A stretch of DNA of 60,412 nucleotides from Prevotellaceae bacterium (GTDB lineage: Bacteria > Bacteroidota > Bacteroidia > Bacteroidales > UBA932): the NCBI GenBank assembly GCA_031263585.1, contig JAISFN010000078.1:1-60412 (forward strand). Direction: 5' to 3'. Made by a program: the position numbers and the translations under genes. The stretch's first letter is position 1; every line of letters starts with the position of its first letter. A model generated the notes under the pieces. That model searched no databases. It was not told the origin of the DNA and saw nothing but the letters and a program-made list of their open reading frames with translations. Shown here piece by piece: positions 35,079 to 44,002 of this stretch.

Positions 35079-36674
35079 TTACAATTGAGGCCCTGCGGAA
35101 ATCAATGCTTTTCCTTCGGGAGTATCGGTGTATTGTTCGAAGTTTTTGATATAACGTGCCGACAAATCCTTAGCTTTCTTTTCCCATTCGGCAACATCGG
35201 CATATGTTTGGCGCGGATCAAGAATACCTTCGCTAACATTGGGTAATGCTTTCGGAGCGGTTAAATTCAAGTAAGGGATATGAACCGTTTCAGCTTTTTC
35301 AATCGAGCCGTCGATGATAGCATCGATAATAGCGCGGGTATCTTTAATCGAGATACGTTTTCCGGTACCGTTCCAGCCCGTGTTTACCAAATAAGCTTTT
35401 GCGCCATGTTCATCCATTTTCTTAACCAATACCGAAGCATATTTTGTTGGATGTAAAGTTAAGAAAGCCTCGCCAAATGCAGGAGAGAATGAAGGTACAG
35501 GCTCGTTAATACCGCGCTCGGTTCCGGCTAATTTCGAAGTGTAACCGCAAAGGAAGTGATATTGAGCTTGTTCCCTATCTAAAATAGATACCGGGGGCAA
35601 TACGCCGAAAGCATCGGCCGACAAGTAAATAATCTTTTTAGCATGACCGGCTTTTGAGGGAAGAACGATTTTATTGATGTGGTAAATAGGGTACGAAACA
35701 CGTGTGTTTTCGGTTTTCGAAGCGGCTTTCGAAAAACAGGGAGTTCCGTCTTCTTTAACGGTAACGTTTTCCAGCAAAGCATCGCGGCGGATAGCGCTCC
35801 AGATATCCGGTTCGTTTTCAGCGCTCAGGTCGATAACTTTTGCATAGCAGCCGCCTTCGTAGTTAAACACGCCATGATCGTCCCAGCCATGCTCGTCATC
35901 GCCAATTAAATAACGTTTCGGGTCGGCCGAAAGCGTAGTTTTACCTGTTCCCGAAAGGCCGAAAAATACAGCTACATCGCCTTTTTCACCTACGTTAGCC
36001 GAGCAGTGCATCGAAGCGATACCTTTTAACGGCAGGTAGAAGTTCATTAATGAGAAAATACCTTTTTTCATTTCGCCGCCGTACCATGTACCGCCGATAA
36101 CAGCCATTTTTTGGCCAAGATTAAATAATACAAATACATCCGAATTTAAACCTTGTTCTTTCCATTGCGGGTTTGTTGCTTTTGAACCGTTCATTACAAC
36201 AAAATCGGGTTCCCCGAAATTATCCAGTTCGTAATGCGAAGGACGGATAAACATGTTGGCAACAAAGTGCGCCTGCCAGGCAACTTCCATAATAAAACGC
36301 ACTTTCATGCGGGTATCAACGTTGGTTCCGCAGAAACAATCAACAACATATAATTTTGGAGCCGAGCCCAATTGAGTCGTAACCAAACCCTTACAATGGT
36401 CCCAAATTTTAGTGTCGATAGGGCGGTTGATTGTACCGTCCCACCACATATTTTTTTCGCTTATTTCGTCTTTTACAAAATATTTATCCTTTGGCGAACG
36501 TCCGGTAAATATACCCGTATCAACCGATACTGCGCCTGTCGCAGTTAATTTACCTTTTTCAAACCCTTCATTTTTAGGATCCATTTCGGCCTGGAATAAT
36601 TGCTCGTACGAAGGATTGTATACAAGCTCCTTCACGCCGCTAATTCCATACTTACTTAAGTCAATGTTCTTCAT
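35079..36674 (-). CDS. pckA: Phosphoenolpyruvate carboxykinase (ATP)
   Basis: A 531-residue ATP-type PEP carboxykinase that interconverts oxaloacetate and PEP. In Bacteroidales it often runs in the CO2-fixing direction to feed succinate and propionate formation. Motifs: [17 protein letters not shown] (substrate loop), [18 protein letters not shown] (kinase P-loop), [24 protein letters not shown] (metal-binding kinase 2 block) and the adenine loop [23 protein letters not shown]. Complete length. It has its own terminator and follows pncB by 118 bp on the same strand. Confidence 0.98.
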   Translation of the reverse strand: MKNIDLSKYGISGVKELVYNPSYEQLFQAEMDPKNEGFEKGKLTATGAVSVDTGIFTGRSPKDKYFVKDEISEKNMWWDGTINRPIDTKIWDHCKGLVTTQLGSAPKLYVVDCFCGTNVDTRMKVRFIMEVAWQAHFVANMFIRPSHYELDNFGEPDFVVMNGSKATNPQWKEQGLNSDVFVLFNLGQKMAVIGGTWYGGEMKKGIFSLMNFYLPLKGIASMHCSANVGEKGDVAVFFGLSGTGKTTLSADPKRYLIGDDEHGWDDHGVFNYEGGCYAKVIDLSAENEPDIWSAIRRDALLENVTVKEDGTPCFSKAASKTENTRVSYPIYHINKIVLPSKAGHAKKIIYLSADAFGVLPPVSILDREQAQYHFLCGYTSKLAGTERGINEPVPSFSPAFGEAFLTLHPTKYASVLVKKMDEHGAKAYLVNTGWNGTGKRISIKDTRAIIDAIIDGSIEKAETVHIPYLNLTAPKALPNVSEGILDPRQTYADVAEWEKKAKDLSARYIKNFEQYTDTPEGKALISAGPQL

Positions 36675-36792
36675 TGTAAAAACAATTTTAATAAATTTAT
36701 AATAATCACTTTTCTTAAAAAGACAAATCAGAATAAAAGTAGTAATTATTTGCGGAACATCCAGCTACTTTTACCAAAATATTTTGCTTTTT

Positions 36793-37953
36793 TTAATCAA
36801 TACCTAAAGTCAATTTGGCTATTTCAATTTCTTTTATATCGCCTGTATTTTTCCCTTTTACATCCGATAACTTTATGGCATCCAGGTACTCGTCTTCGGG
36901 GTGCGCCTTTACTTTTGTCAGTTTTATAACAATGTTTAAAGGTGTAGTACCCACATCGTTTGTAAAAAAAGTACCTATACCGTAAGTGTCGTGGATACGC
37001 CCGTTTACATAATCCTTTATTTCTTTAACTTTCTCAACATTCAGCGAATCGCTGTATACTACGGTTTTCGATATCGGGTCGATACGTTTTTTTTTGTAAA
37101 ACTCAATGGTCATATCTGTAAATTCGATAGGGTCGCCGCTGTCCCATCTCACGCCGTCGAATAATTTGGCATGCTTTAAACTGAACGATTCAAAAAACGA
37201 TTCGGTAGTGTAAGTATCCGTTAAAGCCAAGCCCAAACTACCCTGGTACACATCAACCCAGGCATCGAGCGCTTTAGCATTTGCCATGCGGTAGCCATAT
37301 TTAGCCCCGTGATACATAAACCACTCGTGGGGATGCGTTCCAATTGGCAATGTATCATGTTTCATGGCAAAATAGACATTGCTTGTGCCTTTAAAATAAT
37401 CGCCCGAATAATTTTTTAGTATTTCAACGACCTTGTCCTGAGTATCGAACGAAAACCGGCGGCGGGTTCCAAAATCCGAATAATCGGCTTTGATGTTTTT
37501 CAGAAATTCCGCTTTATCACGAGTTCTATCTATAATATCTTCGGGGATAATTCCTTTCATTTTAAAATACAGCTCGGAAATAATCGCCATTAAAACCACC
37601 TCCCACAATACCGTACGATACCAATAGCCTTCGACATACACCTTTAGCTCGCCTCCGTTTTGCTCGATATGTACTTCTGAGGGGTCGAAACGGTAACCCT
37701 CCAGAAAGTCGATAAAAACAGGATCGAAAAAATAACAACGTTTGGTGATATATTGTTTTTCGGATCTTGTTAAATATAACGACGACATGGAATTCACCTC
37801 CTTACGTAAGGCTTCGGCAAAACCTTCGGGAAAAAGGCTTTCGCCCCTGTTAAAGAACTGGTAACGCACAACAGTGTTGGGATATAGCTTTTGGATGGCT
37901 AACATTGTACTAAACTTGTACAGATCGTTATCGGTAAAATGCTGAATAATCAT
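36793..37953 (-). CDS. pncB: Nicotinate phosphoribosyltransferase
   Basis: A 386-residue enzyme making nicotinate mononucleotide from nicotinate and PRPP. Diagnostic pieces: FTDNDLYKFSTMLAIQKLYP at the N-terminus, FGTRRRFSFDTQDKVVEIL, GTSNVYFAMKHDTLPIGTHPHEW with the phosphorylated His, and FDGVRWDSGDPIEFTD. It is the salvage partner of the nicotinamidase 160 bp upstream and the NrtR-like regulator beyond. All three run leftward, so this looks like one NAD-salvage operon, though the spacer before pncB could carry an extra promoter. Confidence 0.96.
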   Translation of the reverse strand: MIIQHFTDNDLYKFSTMLAIQKLYPNTVVRYQFFNRGESLFPEGFAEALRKEVNSMSSLYLTRSEKQYITKRCYFFDPVFIDFLEGYRFDPSEVHIEQNGGELKVYVEGYWYRTVLWEVVLMAIISELYFKMKGIIPEDIIDRTRDKAEFLKNIKADYSDFGTRRRFSFDTQDKVVEILKNYSGDYFKGTSNVYFAMKHDTLPIGTHPHEWFMYHGAKYGYRMANAKALDAWVDVYQGSLGLALTDTYTTESFFESFSLKHAKLFDGVRWDSGDPIEFTDMTIEFYKKKRIDPISKTVVYSDSLNVEKVKEIKDYVNGRIHDTYGIGTFFTNDVGTTPLNIVIKLTKVKAHPEDEYLDAIKLSDVKGKNTGDIKEIEIAKLTLGID

Positions 37954-38113
37954 AAGTTGTAAATTTATTATTTAATTTGTTAATAGCTAATCGTAAACCT
38001 ATTAACTTCGTTGAACGTGCAAGCTCGCTTACGGCTTATCACATATCTTATTACTCGTATCGCATATCCGGCTAAAAAGCCGTGTGTAGTGATGATTTAT
38101 AGCATTCTCCATT

Positions 38114-38902
38114 TTAAATTGATAAATCACTGCTTTTTAAAATCTTGGCGCCAATTTGCAAGGCTTTTTCGTAAATTGGGGCGGCAATCGTTTCAAAACC
38201 TCTTACATTCGACATGCAATCGTCCAGAATCACAAGTTTTTTCATTACTTCCGGATAATCAAATAATTGTTTTATACTATTGGCTACGCAGTGGCTCTTT
38301 GCTTCGCCGACAACAATTATCTTGTCGAACTGACTTATATGATTAATTAGCGCTTTATTTTCGGCGGTGCTTGCATCCTCCGGATCGGGTATATTTGCCC
38401 GGAAAATGCCGAACATTTCGCTTGCCGGGTTCAGTCCCTTTTCAATAATTTGAAAATGAGTATTGCTTAATCGTTCCCAGTTTTTCAATTCGTTCATCAA
38501 AACATCAATTATGGCGGCGCCAGCGCTTCCGGCAATGCAATGCTCAGGCCAAATAACATGCGGAAACTCTTTTTGTTCTTCCAGTTGCCGGAGATAAAGA
38601 GCGGCTTTTTCCCTATCAAAGCAAGCTGTCCATTTAGCTCCAACAAGCTCTTTATACGTAATTTGCGTATAGGGCGCAGGGATGCCGCCGCTACTATCCC
38701 GCCAGTAATACGGATGTGAAATATCCAGTACATGATGCGTATCGAGCGAAATAATAATCTGATCGATAACTGCATAATTATTTTTTATGAATCCGGCCAA
38801 ACGTGCCATATCGTTTTCGGCTCCGGGCACGTATAACGCTCCGTGAGGCAAGCAAAAATCGTTTTGCGGGTCGATTATCAATAGTAAATTATTATTTTTC
38901 AT
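38114..38902 (-). CDS. pncA: Nicotinamidase (isochorismatase-family cysteine hydrolase)
   Basis: A 262-residue cysteine hydrolase, somewhat longer than the ~200-residue enterobacterial PncA. Catalytic Asp lies in LLLIIDPQNDFCLPHGAL, metal-binding residues in SLDTHHVLDISHPYYW, and the nucleophilic Cys in VGEAKSHCVANSIKQL; HVIWPEHCIAGSAGA is the conserved cis-peptide loop. It would deamidate nicotinamide to nicotinate, the substrate of PncB. The position between nrtR and pncB supports the nicotinamidase role over other isochorismatase functions. It starts 21 bp after the nrtR stop. Confidence 0.88.
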   Translation of the reverse strand: MKNNNLLLIIDPQNDFCLPHGALYVPGAENDMARLAGFIKNNYAVIDQIIISLDTHHVLDISHPYYWRDSSGGIPAPYTQITYKELVGAKWTACFDREKAALYLRQLEEQKEFPHVIWPEHCIAGSAGAAIIDVLMNELKNWERLSNTHFQIIEKGLNPASEMFGIFRANIPDPEDASTAENKALINHISQFDKIIVVGEAKSHCVANSIKQLFDYPEVMKKLVILDDCMSNVRGFETIAAPIYEKALQIGAKILKSSDLSI

Positions 38903-38923
38903 AAATATTTATTTTACAAGTAT

Positions 38924-39625
38924 TTAAATTTCAAAATTGAATCCGCGCCGACTCAACTGCTCATATTTTTCTTTATCGAATGAGAAATACCGGGGCGCCC
39001 TGTGCGATACGTTGGCTTTTTTTTCATCCAGTTGGATTAGTAAGCCTGTTGCAATTATTTTACGGTGAAAGTTGCGGCGATCGAGCTGTACGCCGAGTAT
39101 GGCCTCGTATAAACGCTGCAGTTCGGGGATTGTAAACTTTTCATTTAATAGCTCAAATCCAATGGGTTGATAACGTATTTTCCCCTTTATACGGCTTATT
39201 GCCGCCTGCAATATCCGACTGTGGTCGAAAGCCAGCGGCGGGATTTCGTCAAGGCTGAACCACTGGGCCTGCTTGGCATCGTCTCCGGCCGTGATACTGT
39301 AATCGGTTTGTTTGATTAGCGCGTAATAGGCAATGGTAATAACCCTGCCGCGCGGGTCGCGGCCGGGCTGCGTAAACGTGTATAGTTGTTCGATAAACAC
39401 GTTTTTAAGGCCGGTTTCTTCAAATAGTTCGCGTTTGGCGCAATCTTCGGCGCTTTCGTCCATATCCAGAAAGCCGCCGGGGAAAGCCCAGCGCCCGGCA
39501 TACGGCTCGTTGGCGCGCTCGATAAGCAAAACCCTTATTTTATCGCCATCGAAACCAAAAATTATACAATCGCTTGTTACCGACGGGCGGGGGTATTTGT
39601 AGCAATATTCTCTGGTACTATCCAT
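38924..39625 (-). CDS. nrtR: NrtR-like Nudix transcriptional regulator
   Basis: A 233-residue two-domain regulator. Residues ~15-145 form a Nudix domain with the box GGFLDMDESAEDCAKRELFE followed by ETGL; spacing G-x5-E-x7-REL-x-EE-x-G is intact, so hydrolase activity may be retained. Residues ~150-230 form a winged-helix domain (LYEAILGVQLDRRNFHRKIIATGLLIQL). NrtR proteins repress NAD biosynthesis genes and release DNA on binding ADP-ribose; a related subgroup in Bacteroides controls arabinose genes. Adjacent pncA and pncB favour the NAD role. A cluster of inverted TTTGTGTA half-sites lies directly upstream, overlapping the promoter, so autoregulation of the whole operon is likely. Confidence 0.9.
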   Translation of the reverse strand: MDSTREYCYKYPRPSVTSDCIIFGFDGDKIRVLLIERANEPYAGRWAFPGGFLDMDESAEDCAKRELFEETGLKNVFIEQLYTFTQPGRDPRGRVITIAYYALIKQTDYSITAGDDAKQAQWFSLDEIPPLAFDHSRILQAAISRIKGKIRYQPIGFELLNEKFTIPELQRLYEAILGVQLDRRNFHRKIIATGLLIQLDEKKANVSHRAPRYFSFDKEKYEQLSRRGFNFEI

Positions 39626-39627
39626 TT

Positions 39628-39702
39628 CTTTGTGTAATTATAACGCAAAGAAAAGTCTTTTTTCTGAGATACACAAATATATTTGTGTATTTTTTACACA
39701 AA
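39628..39702 (-). promoter_or_regulatory. Operator cluster and promoter of the nrtR-pncA-pncB operon
   Basis: Four TTTGTGTA/TACACAAA half-sites occur within 75 bp. A perfect 22-bp palindrome at 39669-39690 has TACACAAA and TTTGTGTA separated by TATA. A further TACACAAA (39695-39702) forms a second inverted pair with a 5-bp T spacer. A third, imperfect pair (CTTTGTG ... CGCAAAG) covers 39628-39650, next to the nrtR ATG. The palindrome centre contains TATATTTG on the minus strand (39674-39681), a -7 element, so a bound dimer would block transcription. Confidence 0.75.
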
Positions 39703-39803
39703 GAAATAACTAATGCATACGCTATCAGAGAAGGTATGTGGCTTGTGCATCACAAGGAACGTTGTAAAATCGGTTTAGTATGGGCAGTAAGTTTGTGTCA
39801 ATG

Positions 39804-39841
39804 GAAAAAGGGCGTGTCAACTATCTTTTGACACACCCTTT
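39804..39841 (-). terminator. Terminator of the fimbrial operon
   Basis: AAGGGCGTGTCAA (39808-39820) pairs with TTGACACACCCTT (39828-39840) with one mismatch. Read leftward the stem is followed by a T-run, 26 bp past the stop of the beta-helix lipoprotein gene. Confidence 0.75.
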
Positions 39842-39866
39842 AAAATAATCTAAGCTACATATTTAA

Positions 39867-42800
39867 CTAAATGCCTTCGTACCAATTAGCGTCATTGTTA
39901 TTATAAGTGTTATTTATGCCCGTAACAGCTGGGTTAGTATTGTCGATAGAATTATCATCGTATATCATAACAGCACATGCATCATTAGGATAAACATTGC
40001 CTTTGCATATAAAATTGCTGAATGAACTATTTGAAACACTGCCATAAGCATCGTTAGGCGTATTTCTCATAAATACAATCCCATTTTGTGCGCTAATATC
40101 CCTTATGCCGTTGCCGATAAAAGTACAATTGTTGATAGTTGCCTTGCTGCTAGCAAACATATGGATGCCATTTTTGTTGAAATTTTTAAAGGTACAATTC
40201 GTAGCTTCCAGTTCGGCGGCGCCGAATACGGTTACACAACGACCGTGTTGCGCTCCGCTAAAGCCGCCCACGTTAAGGATACCATCAAATACGACATTTT
40301 CGAGAACTAATTTTCCGTTTCCATCAACCGTAATTCCATCAACTCCTGCTGTGCCGGGAGTTTCGTTAGTACTGAATACGATGTTCTTTAAAGTAACGGT
40401 TCCCGTAGACGTGATATAAAGTATCGGGTTTTTACCATGATAGCTTGGAGTTAGTCTGTTAGTTGGCGATTTCGAAGCAATTTTAGCGCCATTACCCTGT
40501 ATGGTAATACTTTTATCTATTTCGACACCTGTTCCAATGTCATAGTCATTAGCTTTCAAATTAAATACATCTCCATCTCCCGCACTGGCTAATTGTGCTA
40601 GCAACTCGCTAGGGTTTGTATAGCTTATAGAGTTTCCGTTAAGTATTATTTGCCCGTTATCACTTGCAGTCCAATATATTTCATTTATATCCGGATAAGT
40701 ATTTGTATTGATACGTACAACACCATTGTTTTCAGCCCATATAGGATAATTATTGATTGATACCGGCTGAATAAAATTAAAAATATTACGTTCAACAGTT
40801 GCTTCACCTCTGACTCTAACACAAGCATTAGCCCAACTATAGTGTGCCGAGCCATAGTTGAAAGTATTGCCCATAATTGCGGCAGATATATTTGCATCTA
40901 CAAATACACCCGAGTAAGTAAAGGTATTACCAGTTATTTCGGAATTGTCTCCACCAATATATACACTTCCGGCATTATCACCATAACCTTTTATCGTGTT
41001 GGGAACAAAAATACATTCCGACATTTTAAAGTTATCAGCACCTGTATCAACTTCTAAGGTTTTATTGATGTCTTTTTTCGGCATAAATGTTATGCCTTTA
41101 ATTTCAACATTATCGGCAAAAATTGTTACAAGGTTTTGCATACCATGACTGTTGTTAGGTTTTTCTTCGTTACCATATACAATAACTTTACCTTCTCCAA
41201 TAATCTTATATCCAGCTTTGGTAATAGGCATGTAATAAACTTGTCCAGGGCCTTGTACATTGTAATTCAACGGGTAATTACCTTCGGTAAAAATAAGCCC
41301 GTCGGCATAACTTACCGCTAAAGCGTCTCTTACTACAGTTCCGCTAATCGGCCTGTCGGATTTCGGGCCAATAGCCAGCATTATTTTACCGGTTCCGTTA
41401 TTTGTAAGGCCGCTTACCGTACCGTAAATGTTTACGCCGCCGCCGTTTACCGTAAGCGCGCCAATGGCGGCGCCTTTAGCAACAACAAAGCTGCTGTTGG
41501 CCGATACAACTGTTGCCGTAGCAGCATTATCGTAAAACGTTACATGCGAGTCGGGCAAATTAACATCTAAATTGTTGAGGTTTTTAGGAGCATACGGGTC
41601 GCCAATTAGCACAGCGCCGGTATACTTGCCGGCATCGGCTTCTACAGCCATGTCAACGCCATCGGTAGTAGCCGCCAATTCGAGTATACCGTCATAATCA
41701 TCGCCTAATTTTAAGGCGGAGCTCATGCCATTCTTAAATGAAATACGGATTCGCGGAACTTTTGTTTTATCAAGTATGCCGAAGGTAACTTCTGCATCGT
41801 TAGCTGTTGCGTCAAAAGCGCCTTCGAAAACAAAATGCAGGTTACCTACCTTGCCGGCAAGCAACGCACGCGCTAATACGCCGTTAAGTTCGCTTACGCT
41901 TGCAACAATATTAAGGTCGCCGTTGTTGCTGTTATCCGGATCGTCGAAAGCATCGTCAACATTAATAATAAACCTGGCGCCTTCGGTTAAAAAGTTACCC
42001 TTTACCGTGGTAAGCTTATTGCGCTGTATGGGTATGTTATTTAAAACGCGTGTTTTTAACAGTTTATCCTGGTTATCATAAACTGCAATATCAAAATTAT
42101 GGCCTTGTTGCTGGGTACCGTCAACCGGCGCAAAAATATAATCCCACGAAATGGTTTGCTCGCCATTTATATTATCATTATATACTGTTCCGGCATATTT
42201 TGCATCTGCTTCACTAATCAACTCGGTTGCTATTAGCTCATTTTTTAAAGCGTTAAACCCTGAAGGGATATCGTTTTTATACGCAACTTTCACCTCTTTA
42301 AGGGTGATGCTAAGTTTATCCAATACATCCAAAGCAATTACGCGTACTTTGCCAAAGGGGCGTTTAAGTATAATGCTTTTATCGATGGTTGAATTAACGT
42401 CAATTCTCTCAACATGCGTATAAGCGTCTCTGCTGTCATCGTTTCCTATGTAATCGGGATTGTGAATTATCGATATTCCCTGTAAGCCGTCATTCCCGCC
42501 GGTTGTATAATGCAAGTCGGCTCCAGGATTAGCGCCGTCAGTGATATCCGCCCAAAATACAAAATCGTATTCGGCAGGTATCAAACGCGTTTCAATGGTA
42601 ACCGGGCCTGGCGTACCCACTGTTTTTACAATACGCTCGGCACGCGCAGGCGGATTATCGGTTGTATAAATCTCCAGGATATACCGTAAATCGTACTTAT
42701 CAAAATCAACATTTTTCACGGCGCCATCGGCGCTGCTTGCGGTAGGATCCGAGGCTTTGGTTTTAATATCGCCGGCTTTCAGCGGCAAATCGGCTGTAAA

Positions 42801-42911
42801 CCTAACGGTAAGTTCTTTTTCATTCGTCCGTTCGTCGGCGAACTCATCCTTTTGGCATGCCGTAAACGCCAGCAACATTCCTAAAAGGAAAATCGATAAT
42901 AGTTTTTTCAT
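39867..42911 (-). CDS. Large fimbria-associated lipoprotein with right-handed beta-helix C-terminus (putative adhesin/tip)
   Basis: The true start is the ATG at 42911 (1014 residues): MKKLLSIFLLGMLLAFTACQ is a clear lipoprotein signal, while the longer in-frame extension upstream is not a signal. Residues ~30-310 (LTVRFTADLPLKAG, YDLRYILEIYTTD, YDFVFWADITDG, SIILKRPFGKVRVIALD, GNFLTEG) match the DUF6562/Mfa-like fold that precedes fimbrial tips in Bacteroidales. From ~350 on, short hydrophobic rungs with Asn ladders (GITFMPKKD, NFKMSECIFVPN, SEITGNTFTYSG, TVTLKNIVFSTN, LEATNCTFKNFNKNGIHMFA) form a parallel beta-helix, the fold of carbohydrate lyases and many adhesins. It is the last gene after DUF3575 and Mfa2-like genes, so it is probably the surface-exposed component. 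Substrate unknown. Confidence 0.82.
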   Translation of the reverse strand: MKKLLSIFLLGMLLAFTACQKDEFADERTNEKELTVRFTADLPLKAGDIKTKASDPTASSADGAVKNVDFDKYDLRYILEIYTTDNPPARAERIVKTVGTPGPVTIETRLIPAEYDFVFWADITDGANPGADLHYTTGGNDGLQGISIIHNPDYIGNDDSRDAYTHVERIDVNSTIDKSIILKRPFGKVRVIALDVLDKLSITLKEVKVAYKNDIPSGFNALKNELIATELISEADAKYAGTVYNDNINGEQTISWDYIFAPVDGTQQQGHNFDIAVYDNQDKLLKTRVLNNIPIQRNKLTTVKGNFLTEGARFIINVDDAFDDPDNSNNGDLNIVASVSELNGVLARALLAGKVGNLHFVFEGAFDATANDAEVTFGILDKTKVPRIRISFKNGMSSALKLGDDYDGILELAATTDGVDMAVEADAGKYTGAVLIGDPYAPKNLNNLDVNLPDSHVTFYDNAATATVVSANSSFVVAKGAAIGALTVNGGGVNIYGTVSGLTNNGTGKIMLAIGPKSDRPISGTVVRDALAVSYADGLIFTEGNYPLNYNVQGPGQVYYMPITKAGYKIIGEGKVIVYGNEEKPNNSHGMQNLVTIFADNVEIKGITFMPKKDINKTLEVDTGADNFKMSECIFVPNTIKGYGDNAGSVYIGGDNSEITGNTFTYSGVFVDANISAAIMGNTFNYGSAHYSWANACVRVRGEATVERNIFNFIQPVSINNYPIWAENNGVVRINTNTYPDINEIYWTASDNGQIILNGNSISYTNPSELLAQLASAGDGDVFNLKANDYDIGTGVEIDKSITIQGNGAKIASKSPTNRLTPSYHGKNPILYITSTGTVTLKNIVFSTNETPGTAGVDGITVDGNGKLVLENVVFDGILNVGGFSGAQHGRCVTVFGAAELEATNCTFKNFNKNGIHMFASSKATINNCTFIGNGIRDISAQNGIVFMRNTPNDAYGSVSNSSFSNFICKGNVYPNDACAVMIYDDNSIDNTNPAVTGINNTYNNNDANWYEGI

Positions 42912-42966
42912 AATAAAAAAATTAAAGGATAATAATATAAATAGTTGATAATAAATTAATTTTAAA

Positions 42967-43989
42967 TCAATCGGGTAAAATAATAACAATTTCATCTCCT
43001 TCAAACCCATCATCAATCCCGATACTTCCCGGGGCAAATTCTTTTGTCAGGAACGCTCCGGTAAGCAATGTAAGATGAGCCTGTTTTAATGGAATTGCGA
43101 GGTTATCCGCCCCGTTAATTATATTCTTATTTTTGTCGTAAATAACGAAACTGATGTTAATTTCGGTATCGGGTTCAATGTCTTTCTTCTTGCTGTTTTT
43201 GCTGATAAACACATGGTCGGATATCAGAATCACAGACTCGGGCGAAGCTTCCGATAAATTGTAATGAAAGCTCACATCCGACTCGAAATAATTAACATCC
43301 TGTGTCATAACATTGTACCCGTACGGCAGCCACATCGAGTAAACCGCCTTTGTTCTCAAATCGCTTGTTGTTATCAGGTTATAGTCCGCTTTAAACTTTT
43401 GTAGGTCGTTTGCAATAACCTGGTATTCGGCAAACGGGGTTTCAAGCAGCATTGTATCATTAATCGTCAGCCCTTCGTTACCGCTTATATCAACGGGCAA
43501 AACACCGCAATAAGCATATTTAGAGTCGTTGATAGGTTCATCGGCCGATTTTATTTTTACAGCGCAAAGGTCTTCAACATCAAAATGTTTATTATCCTCG
43601 CCGCAATGTATCCAGCTTAAAAATTTTAATTTTTGTGCAGGGAGTTTCAGGCTGATTGTTGCGGTATTTTTACCTTTTTTTACCGACGGTATTGTATGTA
43701 ACTTGCGCTCCATTCGTTGATTATCGGTTGAAAACGGGAATCCGTCATCGGAGTATATATCGATAATGGCATGCATATCAATAAAATCGCTATTTGCTTT
43801 TGTTGAATATGTTGTGGTAATGGTATCTTTCATGTGGTTGAAAACCAGTGTTAAATTATAATCTACCAGTTGTTCTTCCGGGGTACAACAATCGCACAAA
43901 TCGCGCTTTACGCACGAGCTTAGGGCTGCAAGTAAAAAACAACATGCAATTAAACTTAGCAGGCTTTGTATATATCGGCGACGCTTCAT
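42967..43989 (-). CDS. FimB/Mfa2-family fimbrial anchor lipoprotein
   Basis: A 340-residue lipoprotein of the Mfa2/FimB family that anchors and limits the length of type V fimbriae. The signal is CCFLLAALSSCVKRDLCDCC, with the lipobox Cys followed by the Cys-rich start usual in this family. YNLTLVFNHMKD and DMHAIIDIYSDDGFPF begin the N-terminal transthyretin-like domain, and LKFLSWIHCGEDNKHF is the family's 'v.aw.g......' block. GAFLTKEFAPGSIGIDDGFEGDEIVIIL is a typical end. It starts 13 bp after the DUF3575 gene stop and is followed by the beta-helix lipoprotein after 55 bp. Confidence 0.87.
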   Translation of the reverse strand: MKRRRYIQSLLSLIACCFLLAALSSCVKRDLCDCCTPEEQLVDYNLTLVFNHMKDTITTTYSTKANSDFIDMHAIIDIYSDDGFPFSTDNQRMERKLHTIPSVKKGKNTATISLKLPAQKLKFLSWIHCGEDNKHFDVEDLCAVKIKSADEPINDSKYAYCGVLPVDISGNEGLTINDTMLLETPFAEYQVIANDLQKFKADYNLITTSDLRTKAVYSMWLPYGYNVMTQDVNYFESDVSFHYNLSEASPESVILISDHVFISKNSKKKDIEPDTEINISFVIYDKNKNIINGADNLAIPLKQAHLTLLTGAFLTKEFAPGSIGIDDGFEGDEIVIILPD

Positions 43990-44002
43990 GGTACTTAAAT
44001 TA

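Noticed and set aside
39717-39803. Possible short gene between nrtR and the fimbrial terminator
   Set aside because: The plus-strand frame (39574-39831) runs through nrtR and operator DNA and has no recognisable features.
42912-43037. 42-residue extension of the beta-helix lipoprotein
   Set aside because: The sequence has no signal character, whereas the ATG at 42911 starts a perfect lipoprotein signal peptide.
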